Shown: positions 8,147-17,035, counted from the stretch's first letter. The stretch is 64,000 nt of DNA from Paenibacillus turpanensis (GCF_011421635.1 NZ_WTLI01000019.1:54583-118582); one strand, 5' to 3'. The notes: generated by a model not told the origin, from the letters alone. A program made the numbers and translations.

Positions 8147-10321
8147 CTATAAATTCGGTCCGAAGACCGAGAGTTCAAGTAATTCGGCTATATCACGCGC
8201 TTTTACGCGTTCATCCGCTTCCTTCAGCTTCGTGCCGTCCTCCATCATCGTGAGGCAGTACGGGCACGCCGATCCGATCATCGTCGGCGACACCTCAAGC
8301 GCCTGCTCCACACGGGCCACATTAACCCGCTTGCCCGCCGTCTCTTCCATCCACATGAGGCCCCCGCCGGCGCCGCAGCACATCCCGTTCGCGCCGGAGC
8401 GCTCCATTTCCAGAAGCTTCACGCCGGGAATCGCCCGCAGCACCTCTCGCGGCTGCTCATACACATCGTTATACCGGCCTAAATAGCAGGAATCGTGGTA
8501 TACGATACGTTCCTCGATCGCATGCTCCGGCTTTAGGCGGCCGCTGCGAACGAGCTCGGCAAGCAGCTCGGTATGGTGCAGCACCTCGGCCTCCAGCCCG
8601 AATTCGGGATATTCATTTTTCAGCGTGTTGTACGTATGCGGGCAGGCCGTGACGATTTTCCGCACCTTGTACTTGCTCATCGTTTCGATATTCTCCATGC
8701 AAAGCTGCTGGAACAAAAACTCATTGCCCATCCTTCTCGGCGTATCACCGGAACTACGCTCCTCATTACCGAGGATGGCAAAATTGACCCCAGCCTCGTT
8801 CATGAGTCTCACGAGCGCCTTCGTAATTTTCCGCGAGCGGTTATCGTAGGAGCCCATCGATCCGACGAAAAACAGCAGCTCAAAGTCCGGGTTTTCTTTC
8901 ACCGTCGGCACGTGAAGCTCACCATCCGGGTCGATTTCGTTGACCCATTTCACTCGATCGCTTCGCGAAATGCCCCACGGATTGCCCTGCCGCTCGATAT
9001 TTAACAGCGCCCGCTGCGCGTCATGCGGCATGCTGCCCTCGGTCAGCACGAGGTAGCGGCGCATGTCGACGATCTTATCGACATGCTCGTTCCCGACCGG
9101 GCACTGGTCCTCGCAGTTGCGGCAGGTCGTGCACGACCACAGCTCCGCCTCCGTCATGACCTCGCCGATCAGCGCTACCTCGCGGGGATCGCGCTCTGCC
9201 GCGGCCCACGCGCTCTTCTGCGCCGACATCGTCGGTCCGATGTCGGCGGCCCCAACACCAGCCCAAGCTCCCGGGGCCGCATCCGCATCGGCCAGATGCG
9301 CTGTGCGCACGGCCTGATCACCTGTCTTCGCGTGCCCCTGGCCGCCAAACGCGAAGGCCGGAATCCACGGCGATTTCGCCGTAATGGCCGCCCCCTTCTC
9401 GGTGAGATGGTCGCGCAGCTTCACGATCATATGCATCGGGGACAAAAATTTCCCCGTGTTAGAGGCAGGACACACGTTGGTGCAGCGTCCGCATTCCACA
9501 CAAGCGTATAGGTCCAGCAGCTGCTTTTGCGTAAAATCCTCGACCTTGCCGACGCCGAATGCTTCTGCTTCCTCATCCTCCAAATCGAGCTTGCTCAGTC
9601 TGCCAACCGGCTCCTGCCGCGCCAGCAGCAAATTCACCGGCGCAGTTAAAATGTGAAAATGCTTTGACTGCGGCACATATACAAGAAACGCTAGCAATAT
9701 AAGCAGATGCGCCCACCATGCCGCATAAAAACCAATTTGCGCCCCGAGCTCGGGCAGCCCGCTCATCGCCAAGGCAAGTGCCGACGATACGGGAGCATAC
9801 GCAGCAAAATGCGCCCCTTCCCGCAACCGGTCAAACGCCAATGTCAACAGTACCGACAGCATTAAGCCATAAATGAAAAAGGTAACGATACTCGGCTTCC
9901 AGCCGCGTTTTAACCTCTTGAGCTTTTCGCCGTAACGGCGGTACGTCGCATAACCCATAGCAAGCAGAATCAGAACAACGGTCAATTCTTGCGTAAGCTC
10001 AAAAGCGGCGTAGCCCGGAATCGGCAGTCCCCTTCCGATCAGCCCGCGCACAATAAGGTCCAGCGCCCCAACCTGCAAAACAATAAAACCGTAAAAAATA
10101 ACAATGTGCATCATCCCGCTCTTTCGGTCCTTCAGCAGCTTTGTCTGCCCAAAAGTCTGCGCCGCAAAGGATTTGATCCGTTGTTTAGCAATCTGGGGCA
10201 CATTCGCAGGTCTCCCTAAACGGATATAGAGCAGCCGGTGATAAACCGTGAGATAAAATAAGTACAGCGCGTAACCGGTTACAAGCGAAAACAAGATAAA
10301 TTGAATCGCGGTTCCCCACAC
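8147..10321 (-). CDS. fadF: Membrane Fe-S oxidoreductase FadF (ETF electron acceptor)
   Basis: A 724-residue membrane Fe-S protein related to heterodisulfide reductase and B. subtilis FadF (YwjF, 705 aa). The N-terminus has about five to six membrane helices of the nitrate-reductase-gamma type. Two [4Fe-4S] motifs follow (CVECGRCTNVCP and CTTCRNCEDQCP), separated by an Ala-rich linker. Two cysteine-rich CCG domains end the protein (ACPHTYNTLKNEYPEFG; GMCCGAGGGLMW). It probably feeds electrons from EtfAB into the quinone pool. The frame is open upstream to 10408, but GGGAGG sits 7 nt before a GTG at 10321 that begins the first membrane helix, so that start is preferred. Confidence 0.88.
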   Translation of the reverse strand: MWGTAIQFILFSLVTGYALYLFYLTVYHRLLYIRLGRPANVPQIAKQRIKSFAAQTFGQTKLLKDRKSGMMHIVIFYGFIVLQVGALDLIVRGLIGRGLPIPGYAAFELTQELTVVLILLAMGYATYRRYGEKLKRLKRGWKPSIVTFFIYGLMLSVLLTLAFDRLREGAHFAAYAPVSSALALAMSGLPELGAQIGFYAAWWAHLLILLAFLVYVPQSKHFHILTAPVNLLLARQEPVGRLSKLDLEDEEAEAFGVGKVEDFTQKQLLDLYACVECGRCTNVCPASNTGKFLSPMHMIVKLRDHLTEKGAAITAKSPWIPAFAFGGQGHAKTGDQAVRTAHLADADAAPGAWAGVGAADIGPTMSAQKSAWAAAERDPREVALIGEVMTEAELWSCTTCRNCEDQCPVGNEHVDKIVDMRRYLVLTEGSMPHDAQRALLNIERQGNPWGISRSDRVKWVNEIDPDGELHVPTVKENPDFELLFFVGSMGSYDNRSRKITKALVRLMNEAGVNFAILGNEERSSGDTPRRMGNEFLFQQLCMENIETMSKYKVRKIVTACPHTYNTLKNEYPEFGLEAEVLHHTELLAELVRSGRLKPEHAIEERIVYHDSCYLGRYNDVYEQPREVLRAIPGVKLLEMERSGANGMCCGAGGGLMWMEETAGKRVNVARVEQALEVSPTMIGSACPYCLTMMEDGTKLKEADERVKARDIAELLELSVFGPNL

Positions 10322-10422
10322 TCCGCATCCTCCCTTTCCTTCTTGGTGAAACTTTCGAACCGGACGAGACAAAAGTAAGCGCATACAAAACTGGTGTAGG
10401 ACGAACAAAGCGGAAATCCATT

Positions 10423-10451
10423 TCCATATCAGGGCGATAAAACGCTTTCAA
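10423..10451 (-). promoter_or_regulatory. Possible fadF promoter with cre-like sequence
   Basis: The 422-bp stretch from 10322 to 10743 contains no convincing gene. The best leftward promoter candidate is TTGAAA (10451-10446), 17 bp, TATGGA (10428-10423). The sequence TTGAAAGCGTTTT across its -35 matches the left part of the CcpA cre consensus, but the right end (expected CA) does not. No FadR-type palindrome was found here. Weak evidence. Confidence 0.3.
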
Positions 10452-10743
10452 TCAATCGGAAAACTCATACAGTTGGATCATTTGTGTGTTCAGTGGATTG
10501 AGGTAGGATGAATCGACGGTTTGATGCGGCGTGCAGAAGACTCTCAGCTGCAGGTGTTGATGAATGCGCTTCGACGGTAGAGGTGCCTTTGGCGTTGTAA
10601 AAATGCTTCAGACAGAGTGGGATGGGATGTTTACAAATCTGGCTCATACGGAATTTCCTCTGCTTTTACGGTGTATGTCGCCGGCCCTCGAAAAATGTAC
10701 GTCCGCTCCTTTCGCAATCGAGGTTTTGTTTTCCCCTATACGG

Positions 10744-10772
10744 TTGACAATAAAGATCGGGTAGCTTATGAT
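10744..10772 (+). promoter_or_regulatory. SigA-type promoter of fadR-etfBA
   Basis: TTGACA at 10744-10749, a 17-bp spacer, and TATGAT at 10767-10772. This is a consensus -35 and a 5/6 -10 with ideal spacing. Predicted transcription start is about 10779, 57 nt before the fadR ATG. Confidence 0.85.
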
Positions 10773-10783
10773 GTTGTTAAAAA

Positions 10784-10801
10784 TGAATGAGTATTCATTC
10801 A
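10784..10801. promoter_or_regulatory. FadR operator palindrome
   Basis: TGAATGAGTATTCATTCA has perfect 7-bp arms around a 4-bp centre. It matches the TGAATGA-N4-TCATTCA site known for FadR of Bacillus. It starts about 5 bp after the predicted transcription start, so bound FadR would block its own operon (fadR-etfB-etfA). Long-chain acyl-CoA is the known inducer in B. subtilis. Confidence 0.88.
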
Positions 10802-10835
10802 CCGATTGACTGTATTTTATCACCGGGGTGAGCAA

Positions 10836-11432
10836 ATGACAAGTCGAAAAATTGAAAAATACGATGCGATTTTAAACGGAGCACTCAAAGCATTCGCCGA
10901 ATACGGCTATCACGGCTGTCAGGTGTCTAAGATTGCCCGGGCGGCTGGCGTGGCTGACGGAACCATTTATTTGTACTTCAAAAGCAAGGAGGAAATCTTA
11001 GTTAAGCTGTTCGAGGAGCAGCTCGGCCGCCTCGTCGCTAAGTTCGATGAAAGTCTTTCGGAAACGAAGGATGCCCGCGACGCGCTGCGCAACATTTGCT
11101 CGATCCATTATTCCGAGCTGGAAAGCAATGTTGATCTGGCCTATGTCACTCAAATCGAGCTTCGGCAGAGCTCGCTGGAGCTGCGCAGAGAAATAGGCCA
11201 AAGCCTCAAGCCATACATTAAATTAATCGAGCAAGTGGTGTGCAGCGGGATGGAGCAAGGTATTTTTCGCCCCGACCTCGATGTGAAGCTGACCCGTCTG
11301 CTTATTTTTGGTGCGATGGATGAGGTGGTCACCTCGTGGCTTATCTCAGGACGCAAATACTCGCTTACCGCCCAAGTAGACGGTACCGTCGATTTCTTGA
11401 CACGCGGCCTATCCATTCATTCCCCTAATTAG
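10836..11432 (+). CDS. fadR: TetR-family fatty-acid regulator FadR
   Basis: A 198-residue TetR-family repressor. The N-terminal helix-turn-helix spans about residues 10-55 (FAEYGYHGCQVSKIARAAGVADGTIYLYFKSKEE), and the C-terminal domain is of the TetR_C FadR type. The ATG at 10836 has GGGGTG 5 nt upstream; a TTG-initiated extension to 10806 would run back to the operator and is unlikely. Its place ahead of etfBA, opposite the fad operon and with a FadR palindrome in its promoter, supports the identity. It should bind acyl-CoA and autoregulate. Confidence 0.9.
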   Translation: MTSRKIEKYDAILNGALKAFAEYGYHGCQVSKIARAAGVADGTIYLYFKSKEEILVKLFEEQLGRLVAKFDESLSETKDARDALRNICSIHYSELESNVDLAYVTQIELRQSSLELRREIGQSLKPYIKLIEQVVCSGMEQGIFRPDLDVKLTRLLIFGAMDEVVTSWLISGRKYSLTAQVDGTVDFLTRGLSIHSPN

Positions 11433-11446
11433 AGAGGAGAATCGGT

Positions 11447-12208
11447 ATGAACATTGTCGTGCTGCTAAAACAAACCTTTGATACGGAGGAAAAAATCGTG
11501 CTGGAAAATGGCGCGATTGCGGAGGACGGCGTTAAATTCGTCGTGAACCCGTACGACGAGTATGCGGTGGAGGAAGCGATCCGGCTGCGCGACGAGCATG
11601 GCGGCTCGGTTACGGTCGTCAGCGTCGGACCGGACCGCGCAGCCGAAGCGCTGCGGACCGCGCTCGCGATGGGGGCGGATGAGGCCGTTCTCATCAGCGG
11701 CGAGCCGTTGTCCGGCGATGAATATGCCGTAGCTCTCGCGCTTCACGCTTTTCTGAAAGCGCATACGTACGACTTCATTATCGGCGGCAATTTTTCCGTT
11801 GACAACGGAGCTGGCCAAGTCGCGATCCGGCTAGCACAGCTACTTAACCTCCCTCATGTCGGCTCGATCACCAAGCTTACGATCGCGGATGGGAAAGCGT
11901 CCGCCGAACGCGATGCCGAAGGCGATCTGGAAACGGTGGAGGTCCCCCTCCCTGCCCTTTTCACAGCACAGCAGGGCTTGAATGAACCGCGCTACCCTTC
12001 GCTGCAGGGAATTATGAAAGCCAAGAAGAAGCCGTTCCGCCAGCTCTCAGTAGAGGACCTTGGCCTCGATGTCCCTGCCCCGCGCACCGAGCGGACCGCT
12101 CTCTCCCTTCCGCCGGAACGGAACGCCGGGAAGCTGATCGCCGGAGAGCCGGCAGAGCAGGCGGCTGAGCTGGTAAAGCTGCTGCACAGCGAAGCAAAAA
12201 TTGTCTAA
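11447..12208 (+). CDS. etfB: Electron transfer flavoprotein beta subunit
   Basis: A 253-residue ETF beta subunit, usual length for the family. It carries the N-terminal MNIVVLLKQTFDTEEKI segment, the adenosine-phosphate binding loop, and the family signature around VEVPLPALFTAQQGLNEPRYPSLQGIMKAKKKP. It forms a heterodimer with EtfA and takes electrons from FadE. GAGAGGAG precedes the ATG, 14 bp after fadR, so it shares the fadR promoter and operator. Confidence 0.95.
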   Translation: MNIVVLLKQTFDTEEKIVLENGAIAEDGVKFVVNPYDEYAVEEAIRLRDEHGGSVTVVSVGPDRAAEALRTALAMGADEAVLISGEPLSGDEYAVALALHAFLKAHTYDFIIGGNFSVDNGAGQVAIRLAQLLNLPHVGSITKLTIADGKASAERDAEGDLETVEVPLPALFTAQQGLNEPRYPSLQGIMKAKKKPFRQLSVEDLGLDVPAPRTERTALSLPPERNAGKLIAGEPAEQAAELVKLLHSEAKIV

Positions 12209-12223
12209 GAGGAGGCTGAACCG

Positions 12224-13210
12224 ATGAGCAAAACGATTCTTGTTGTTGCCGAAATTCGTGGAGGCGCCGTTCGTCAGGTCACACTGGAGGCTTTATCGGC
12301 AGCAGCCGTCATCCATGGCGGAACGGGAAGAACAGCTGCCGTCTTGATCGGCAGTGAAGTAAGCGCTTACTCGGGTGTGCTCGCACAGCACGGTGCAGAC
12401 ACCGTATATATTGTTGAGCACGCCGATCTAGAGCATTACCAGCCGGAGGCATTCGCCGCAGCGCTGGAAGCCGTCATGCAGCAGGCGAAGCCTGACGTGC
12501 TGCTGCTTGGCCATACGGCCGTCGGCCGTGACCTAGCGCCTGCCATCGCCGCACGCCTTGGCGCGGGGCAAATGGCCGATGTCACCGGCATCGACATCCA
12601 GGACGGCCGCGTTACTTTCACCCGTCCGATTTATGCAGGCAAGGCTTTTGAAACAAAAGCCTTTACCGAGAGCGGTACGCCTTGGGTCGTTACCCTTCGC
12701 CCGAATAACATCAAAGCCGGAGAGGCGGATTCCTCACGACAGGCTCCATCCGTCAACGTCGATTACCCCTCCCCTTCCCTGCGGGCGGTCATACGCGACG
12801 TCGTACAGAAAACCTCCGGCAAAATCGACCTCTCCGAAGCCAAGGTCGTTATCTCCGGCGGCCGGGGGGTCCGCAGCGCCGAAGGCTTCCAGCCGCTGGA
12901 GGAGCTGGCGGCTGTACTCGGCGGCGCAGTCGGCGCTTCCCGCGGCGCATGCGACGCCGGTTACTGCGATTACGCGCTGCAAATCGGGCAGACCGGCAAG
13001 GTGGTCACGCCGGAGCTGTACATCGCCTGCGGCATCAGCGGCGCAATCCAGCATCTCGCCGGGATGAGCCAATCGCGAGTGATCGTCGCGATCAACAAGG
13101 ACCCGGAGGCGCCGATTTTCAAAGTCGCCGATTACGGCATCGTCGGCGATTTGTTTGAGATTGTCCCGCTCCTGACGAAGGAGTTCCGCACATTGCTCGC
13201 TTCCCGATAA
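12224..13210 (+). CDS. etfA: Electron transfer flavoprotein alpha subunit
   Basis: A 328-residue ETF alpha subunit. The C-terminal FAD domain shows the signature [11 protein letters not shown], then [11 protein letters not shown], and [16 protein letters not shown] with [24 protein letters not shown]. It completes the fadR-etfB-etfA operon, 15 bp after etfB, with GAGGAGG before the ATG. The likely electron path is FadE to EtfBA to FadF to quinone. A hairpin follows the stop. Confidence 0.95.
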   Translation: MSKTILVVAEIRGGAVRQVTLEALSAAAVIHGGTGRTAAVLIGSEVSAYSGVLAQHGADTVYIVEHADLEHYQPEAFAAALEAVMQQAKPDVLLLGHTAVGRDLAPAIAARLGAGQMADVTGIDIQDGRVTFTRPIYAGKAFETKAFTESGTPWVVTLRPNNIKAGEADSSRQAPSVNVDYPSPSLRAVIRDVVQKTSGKIDLSEAKVVISGGRGVRSAEGFQPLEELAAVLGGAVGASRGACDAGYCDYALQIGQTGKVVTPELYIACGISGAIQHLAGMSQSRVIVAINKDPEAPIFKVADYGIVGDLFEIVPLLTKEFRTLLASR

Positions 13211-13223
13211 TTTTTAGACAGAG

Positions 13224-13271
13224 GCGGCAGCTCCGGGAAGAAAAAAGTCCGGAACTGCCGCTGTTATTTTA
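13224..13271 (+). terminator. Terminator after etfA
   Basis: Inverted repeat GCGGCAGCTCCGG (13224-13236) with CCGGAACTGCCGC (13249-13261), one mismatch, then TGTTATTTTA. It lies between convergent etfA and the GNAT gene and may act in both directions. Confidence 0.7.
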
Positions 13272-13275
13272 TGAC

Positions 13276-13863
13276 TTATGAATGATCGTCTATGATTTTC
13301 ATCCTTACAAAATGAGGTTTGATTGCGTGATACTCCCTTTCTAGAATACTCATCATTACATCCGTTTCATACTTGTCTTCGATCCATGCGCCTTCACGCT
13401 CCACCCCCTCCTTTATAAAGCCACATTTTTCATAACAAGAAATTGCCCTGTGATTGTAGTCAAGAACCCTTAAATCCACTCGATGCAGCCCAAGCTTTTC
13501 AAAAGCAAACTGCAGAACGAATTGAGTTATTTCCGTTCCTAATCCCATTCCCCAGACCGAGCTATCGAACAGCCCCACCGCATACCTAGCTCGACGATCC
13601 TGCTCTTGAACGGTCAATCTTGCTTGCCCAATAAAACGTCCTTCGTATTCGATACACCATTCATATTTGTTAGAAAGGATTCTCTCTATCATTTTCTGGG
13701 CCTCATCCATCGTTTTGGGCTTCATCTTCCTTGTATCCCCGCCATACATTCTCACAAGCTCGATACTTCTTTCGCAGTGTAAATAATCCTGAACATCACC
13801 CTCTTTCGGTTTTCTCAGAATCAGCCTTTGCCCTTTTATAAATGGAGATTCGTTCAAATCCAA
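13276..13863 (-). CDS. GNAT N-acetyltransferase (RimJ/RimL type)
   Basis: A 195-residue acetyltransferase of the RimL/Acetyltransf_3 class. The fold is seen in GQRLILRKPKEGDVQDYL at the N-terminus, the acetyl-CoA region GLFDSSVWGMGLGTEITQFVLQFAF, and LRVLDYNHRAISCYEKCGFIKEGVEREG. Substrate unknown. The start is non-ATG: TTG at 13863 (3 nt after AGGAGG) or TTG at 13857 (about 9 nt after). A transposon lies only 17 bp upstream and abuts the ribosome binding site, so the gene is cut off from its former upstream DNA, now at 17134 and beyond. Confidence 0.85.
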   Translation of the reverse strand: MDLNESPFIKGQRLILRKPKEGDVQDYLHCERSIELVRMYGGDTRKMKPKTMDEAQKMIERILSNKYEWCIEYEGRFIGQARLTVQEQDRRARYAVGLFDSSVWGMGLGTEITQFVLQFAFEKLGLHRVDLRVLDYNHRAISCYEKCGFIKEGVEREGAWIEDKYETDVMMSILEREYHAIKPHFVRMKIIDDHS

Positions 13864-13872
13864 TTCCCTCCT

Positions 13873-13880
13873 TAAAATAA
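13873..13880. repeat. Left target-site duplication (TAAAATAA)
   Basis: The 8-bp TAAAATAA directly precedes the terminal inverted repeat that begins at 13881. The identical 8-mer follows the other inverted repeat at 17126-17133. An 8-bp duplication is typical of IS1595-family insertion. Confidence 0.88.
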
Positions 13881-13910
13881 GGCTATGTTAAATCTTGATG
13901 TTGATTTATC

Positions 13911-13941
13911 GACAAAGGAAAACCGCCCATAGGAGGACGGT
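13911..13941 (-). terminator. Terminator-like hairpin after ridA-like gene
   Basis: On the minus strand ACCGTCC and GGGCGGT pair (7 bp, one G-U) around a 6-nt loop, followed by TTTTCCTTTGTC. It lies 62 bp past the stop of the RidA-like gene, inside the transposon. Confidence 0.5.
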
Positions 13942-14003
13942 CAAGAAAACTAATGTTACTATTTAGCTTAACTTATCCCGTCAACATTCCGCTCTTGAAA
14001 AAG

Positions 14004-14369
14004 TTAACCTCTAAACGCAATTGCATCAAGTTGAAATTGAAGTCCGTCTCGTCCACCACGATGTGCGAATTCAGTTTGTATTGATTTTCGTGCAGGATAC
14101 TTACCATTAAATCTTTCTTTGATTACCTTTTCCAACGCAGGGATGTTCCAAATATCTCTAAACATACAATCAATCTTAACGACAGATTCTAAAGTTAAAC
14201 CGATTGATCTCAGTCGGTTCTCCAAGTGGTTAAATGCACCATTTATCTGATTTTCGATTGGCTGACCAATATTTCCGACACAATAATTTATGAATGCAAA
14301 ATCACCAGCCTCAACAATTCCAGAATGTACCCAATCTTCATTAATATCACTTCTGACAATTTCCCTCAT
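14004..14369 (-). CDS. RidA/YjgF-YER057c family protein
   Basis: A 121-residue protein of the RidA superfamily, whose best-known member deaminates reactive 2-aminoacrylate and other enamines/imines. The pattern is visible in the FAFINYCVGNIG strand, the QINGAFNHLENRLRSIGLTLESVVKIDCMFRD helix-strand, and the C-terminal PARKSIQTEFAHRGG. The Arg usually found in the RidA active-site motif (as in PARSxV) is at PARKS. GGGAGG precedes the ATG. It lies within the IS1595-type transposon, so I read it as cargo. Its AT-rich base use matches the element and not the chromosomal genes around it. Subfamily uncertain. Confidence 0.8.
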   Translation of the reverse strand: MREIVRSDINEDWVHSGIVEAGDFAFINYCVGNIGQPIENQINGAFNHLENRLRSIGLTLESVVKIDCMFRDIWNIPALEKVIKERFNGKYPARKSIQTEFAHRGGRDGLQFQLDAIAFRG

Positions 14370-14479
14370 GAAACTTTCCTCCCACTATGATTTATTGAAT
14401 TCTTTCGTTTTCTCACTCGTTCTTAGATTTTCAACCATTGACCATTCCGAGAGATGGAGAATTCATGTAGCTATTACAT

Positions 14480-16150
14480 AATTTTCTGGTGGGGCCAGTT
14501 GCGGGAATAGAGATTGGGATGCAATTTCCAATCTGTGGGTGAGTCATATGACCGCACTCTGGATATCCACGTCATTCCCCCGATGGCTTACCCTCCCATG
14601 TCACGCTAAGTCTTAGCCCTTACATTCCTTCGTTCTGCCTCTCGAGGTGTGGACGCCGTTTTTTGCTCCTTTACTGGGTCGTTGCCCTTATGGAATGAGA
14701 TCCTTCGGCTGCTCCGTGCTTCAATTGTCGTTGGTCTATATCAAGTTCTGGTAAGAAACGTAAGAACGGTTTAAATTAAGCTGCCATCTGTAGTTGGGCT
14801 TGTCGTACTGGCCCTAGAACGTCGCTTGCTTGATAGGAGATACATTTGGTGCCGAGTGTGTACAGGACGCGAATCAGTTTCCCGCAGAGTGCCACAAGGG
14901 ATTGCTTCTTTTTCAGCGGGTTGTGGCTCCTCTTCGTGAAGTAGTGATGCAACGACTTGAACTTCTTCGCCACCATCGGTATCACCGCTCGGAACAACAG
15001 TGCTCGAAGCCTGGATCTGCCACGTTTTGTAATCGTCGACTTACCTTTCTTCTTGCCGGAACTGTTTTCTTTGAGGTTAAAACCGGCGAGTCGGATAATC
15101 TGCTGGCCGTGGTCATATCCACTTAGGTCTCCGACTTCTGCTAGAAAGCCAGCGAGCGTCACGACACCGATGCCGGGGATCGTCAGCATTTCTTTTGTTC
15201 CCGGGATTTGAGCGAGCATTCGCTCCACTTCCATCATGATTTCTTCAAGCTGTTTGGCGAACAGCTCGTACTGCTCAAGAAGTGTTTTTAACTCGATTTT
15301 CGCTGCTGCAAGGCCTTGTGTAAGCCCGATTGAAGTATTTGCTGCCTCTACTAACTGCGTGGCTCGCTTGGTTCCAACAGCGCGTTTGACGTCTTCCTTC
15401 CATCGCTGCACAATTGCCCTAGCACCAAGCACCACAATCTCGCTCGGAGTCGGGAACTCGCTCAGCGTTATGATCGAGGCCTTACCCTCCCAGTCCTTAA
15501 ATACCTGGCCATACTCCGGAAAGAAGCGATCCAACCAGTTCTGAATGCGGCGCTGGACTTGGCCGAAGTTCTCCATGACCTTCTCCCGAAGATTCATTAG
15601 GATCCGAAGGTCGGCATAGACGTTGACTGGCAGTTTAGGCTCGCTGTACTTCCCATTGCGTACCAGATCAGCGATAACCTTGGCATCCTTGTAGTCGTTC
15701 TTCGTCGGCGAGTTGTCCTCGAGTTCTTTACTCTTGTTGACATGATGCGGATTAACGACAACTACCTTGACTCCCTCTCGTCCAAGAAACTCAGCCAGTG
15801 GAAACCAGTAGTGTCCGGTAGGCTCAATCCCAAAGACGATGTCCGTCTTGTGATGTTGTTGCTGGAGCTCCCTCATCCACGTTACAAGTTTCGTTAGGCC
15901 ATGGTGGTCGTTGCTAAACACGCAGTCTTTGCCGAGCTCGATTCCGCGGAAATCTACAGCTCTGGCTACGTGCTTTGTCTTGGCAATGTCGGCTCCGACA
16001 ACAAGGGTTGAATCGGTAATTTGTTGAATTCGTTGATTCTGCTTTTTCGAATGTTTATACTTCATTGTAGAGTGCCTCCTGCGCTGGGATTTGTTCTTTG
16101 GACGGAACGTTCCCCAGTATACAGAAGGCGCTTTTTTCATTCAAACCTTG
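14480..16150 (-). mobile_element. IS110-family insertion sequence (approximate limits)
   Basis: Built around a DEDD recombinase gene at 14776-16065. IS110 elements lack useful terminal repeats, so the ends cannot be placed by eye; these limits are estimates. About 300 bp (14480-14775) downstream of the recombinase has no gene and is more GC-rich than the surrounding transposon DNA. By family precedent such a region may encode the guide (bridge) RNA. It is nested inside the IS1595-type transposon, between its transposase and the RidA-like gene. Confidence 0.65.
14776..16065 (-). CDS. IS110-family transposase (DEDD recombinase)
   Basis: A 429-residue recombinase. The N-terminal RuvC-like DEDD domain shows VVGADIAKTKHVARAVD, then FGIEPTGHYWFPLAEFL, then TKNDYKDAKVIADL, giving the acidic residues in order. 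The C-terminal Tnp/HhH domain begins near MLTIPGIGVVTLAGFLAEVGDLSGY and contains the expected Ser-bearing LNLKENSSGKKKGKSTITKRG-like region (actual start NLKENSSGKKK). It appears intact, with AGGAGG 9 nt before the ATG at 16065. Known members catalyse RNA-guided integration through a circular intermediate. Full length with no frameshift suggests recent activity. Confidence 0.93.
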   Translation of the reverse strand: MKYKHSKKQNQRIQQITDSTLVVGADIAKTKHVARAVDFRGIELGKDCVFSNDHHGLTKLVTWMRELQQQHHKTDIVFGIEPTGHYWFPLAEFLGREGVKVVVVNPHHVNKSKELEDNSPTKNDYKDAKVIADLVRNGKYSEPKLPVNVYADLRILMNLREKVMENFGQVQRRIQNWLDRFFPEYGQVFKDWEGKASIITLSEFPTPSEIVVLGARAIVQRWKEDVKRAVGTKRATQLVEAANTSIGLTQGLAAAKIELKTLLEQYELFAKQLEEIMMEVERMLAQIPGTKEMLTIPGIGVVTLAGFLAEVGDLSGYDHGQQIIRLAGFNLKENSSGKKKGKSTITKRGRSRLRALLFRAVIPMVAKKFKSLHHYFTKRSHNPLKKKQSLVALCGKLIRVLYTLGTKCISYQASDVLGPVRQAQLQMAA

Positions 16151-16276
16151 AATTCATTCATTACAGGAATGGCTCCTATAAACAAATGGTCATTACTGAG
16201 AATATACTTAGAACATACGTTCCTTTTGATAATAACAAAAAATCCAAGATTATTCCATTTTTCTGCCCACTTGTGT

Positions 16277-17035
16277 TCAGTAAGAAAAATCTCTACTCCG
16301 ATGTCTTGTATTTGCATCCTTTACTGTAAACAGGCAAGATTTGATCAACATTTGTTTCTTATTAGACGCAGTATTCTCATATTCCTTACTATCTAAATAG
16401 CGGAACCAAGCCAGGTAATGCTCTAAATATTTTGTCGCAATGCCATTAAAACGGTCCATCCACTTCTTCAAACGGCTATGGTAACTGTTGACGTTTTGAA
16501 TATGATAGATGTTCCGTTTACCTTTTTCAGAAAACAAGAAATAAGTTTCGTCCATTTCGACGATACCCTGAAAATCTTCGGTTGGAATTTGCTTCAAAGC
16601 GACAAGAATTTTATGTCGCCAGTAGAACAAGGTCACATGAGTAACTTCATCGTGCAGTATTACAGCACACTTGCGAAGAGAAAAGCCTTCAATCATACAT
16701 TCAATGAATCGAACCCAAAGATGAGGTCTGCGTGTCCGTTGGAGAGGTGTGTTCGTAAGATCGTTAAACGTTTGACGGCAGGACTTACAACGGTAACGTT
16801 GACGTTTGACCTCTCCAGTACGTGTTTTTACAACGTACTTCCCAAACCGTACGACCGAATGATTATTACAATGTGGACAAACAAGCCCATCCTTGTGCTT
16901 CTGCTCATTAATTTCATCAATTGCACGAATAGGTTCCGCCAATCCCTTAGTACGGGATTGCAAATAGTAGATAAGTTCTCGCTTGCCACTATCGTCCAGA
17001 GCCTCGGCAAGTTTTTTCAGATCCTTTAAATTCAT
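16277..17035 (-). pseudogene. IS1595-family transposase, internally deleted
   Basis: A 252-residue reading of an ISXO2/IS1595-type transposase. The zinc ribbon is present (C53xxC56 and C83xxC86), as is the first DDE aspartate, D162, in VEMDETYFLFSEKGKR. Straight after, at about residue 176, the sequence jumps to YHIQNVNSYHSRLKKWMDRFNG, which in family members follows roughly 80-100 residues later. The missing part carries the second catalytic Asp. The junction is in frame, near 16508. The protein should be inactive. The start at 17035 is the first Met of the conserved region; its binding site is weak. Confidence 0.82.

Noticed and set aside
10465..10647. Small frame between fadF and fadR
   Set aside because: No binding site and no family resemblance; the gap is better read as regulatory DNA.
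14430..16200. Short similar stretches (TGACCATTCCGAGAG and TGGTCATTACTGAGAA) on each side of the IS110 element as its ends
   Set aside because: Match is too weak and IS110 elements have no fixed target duplication; could be chance.
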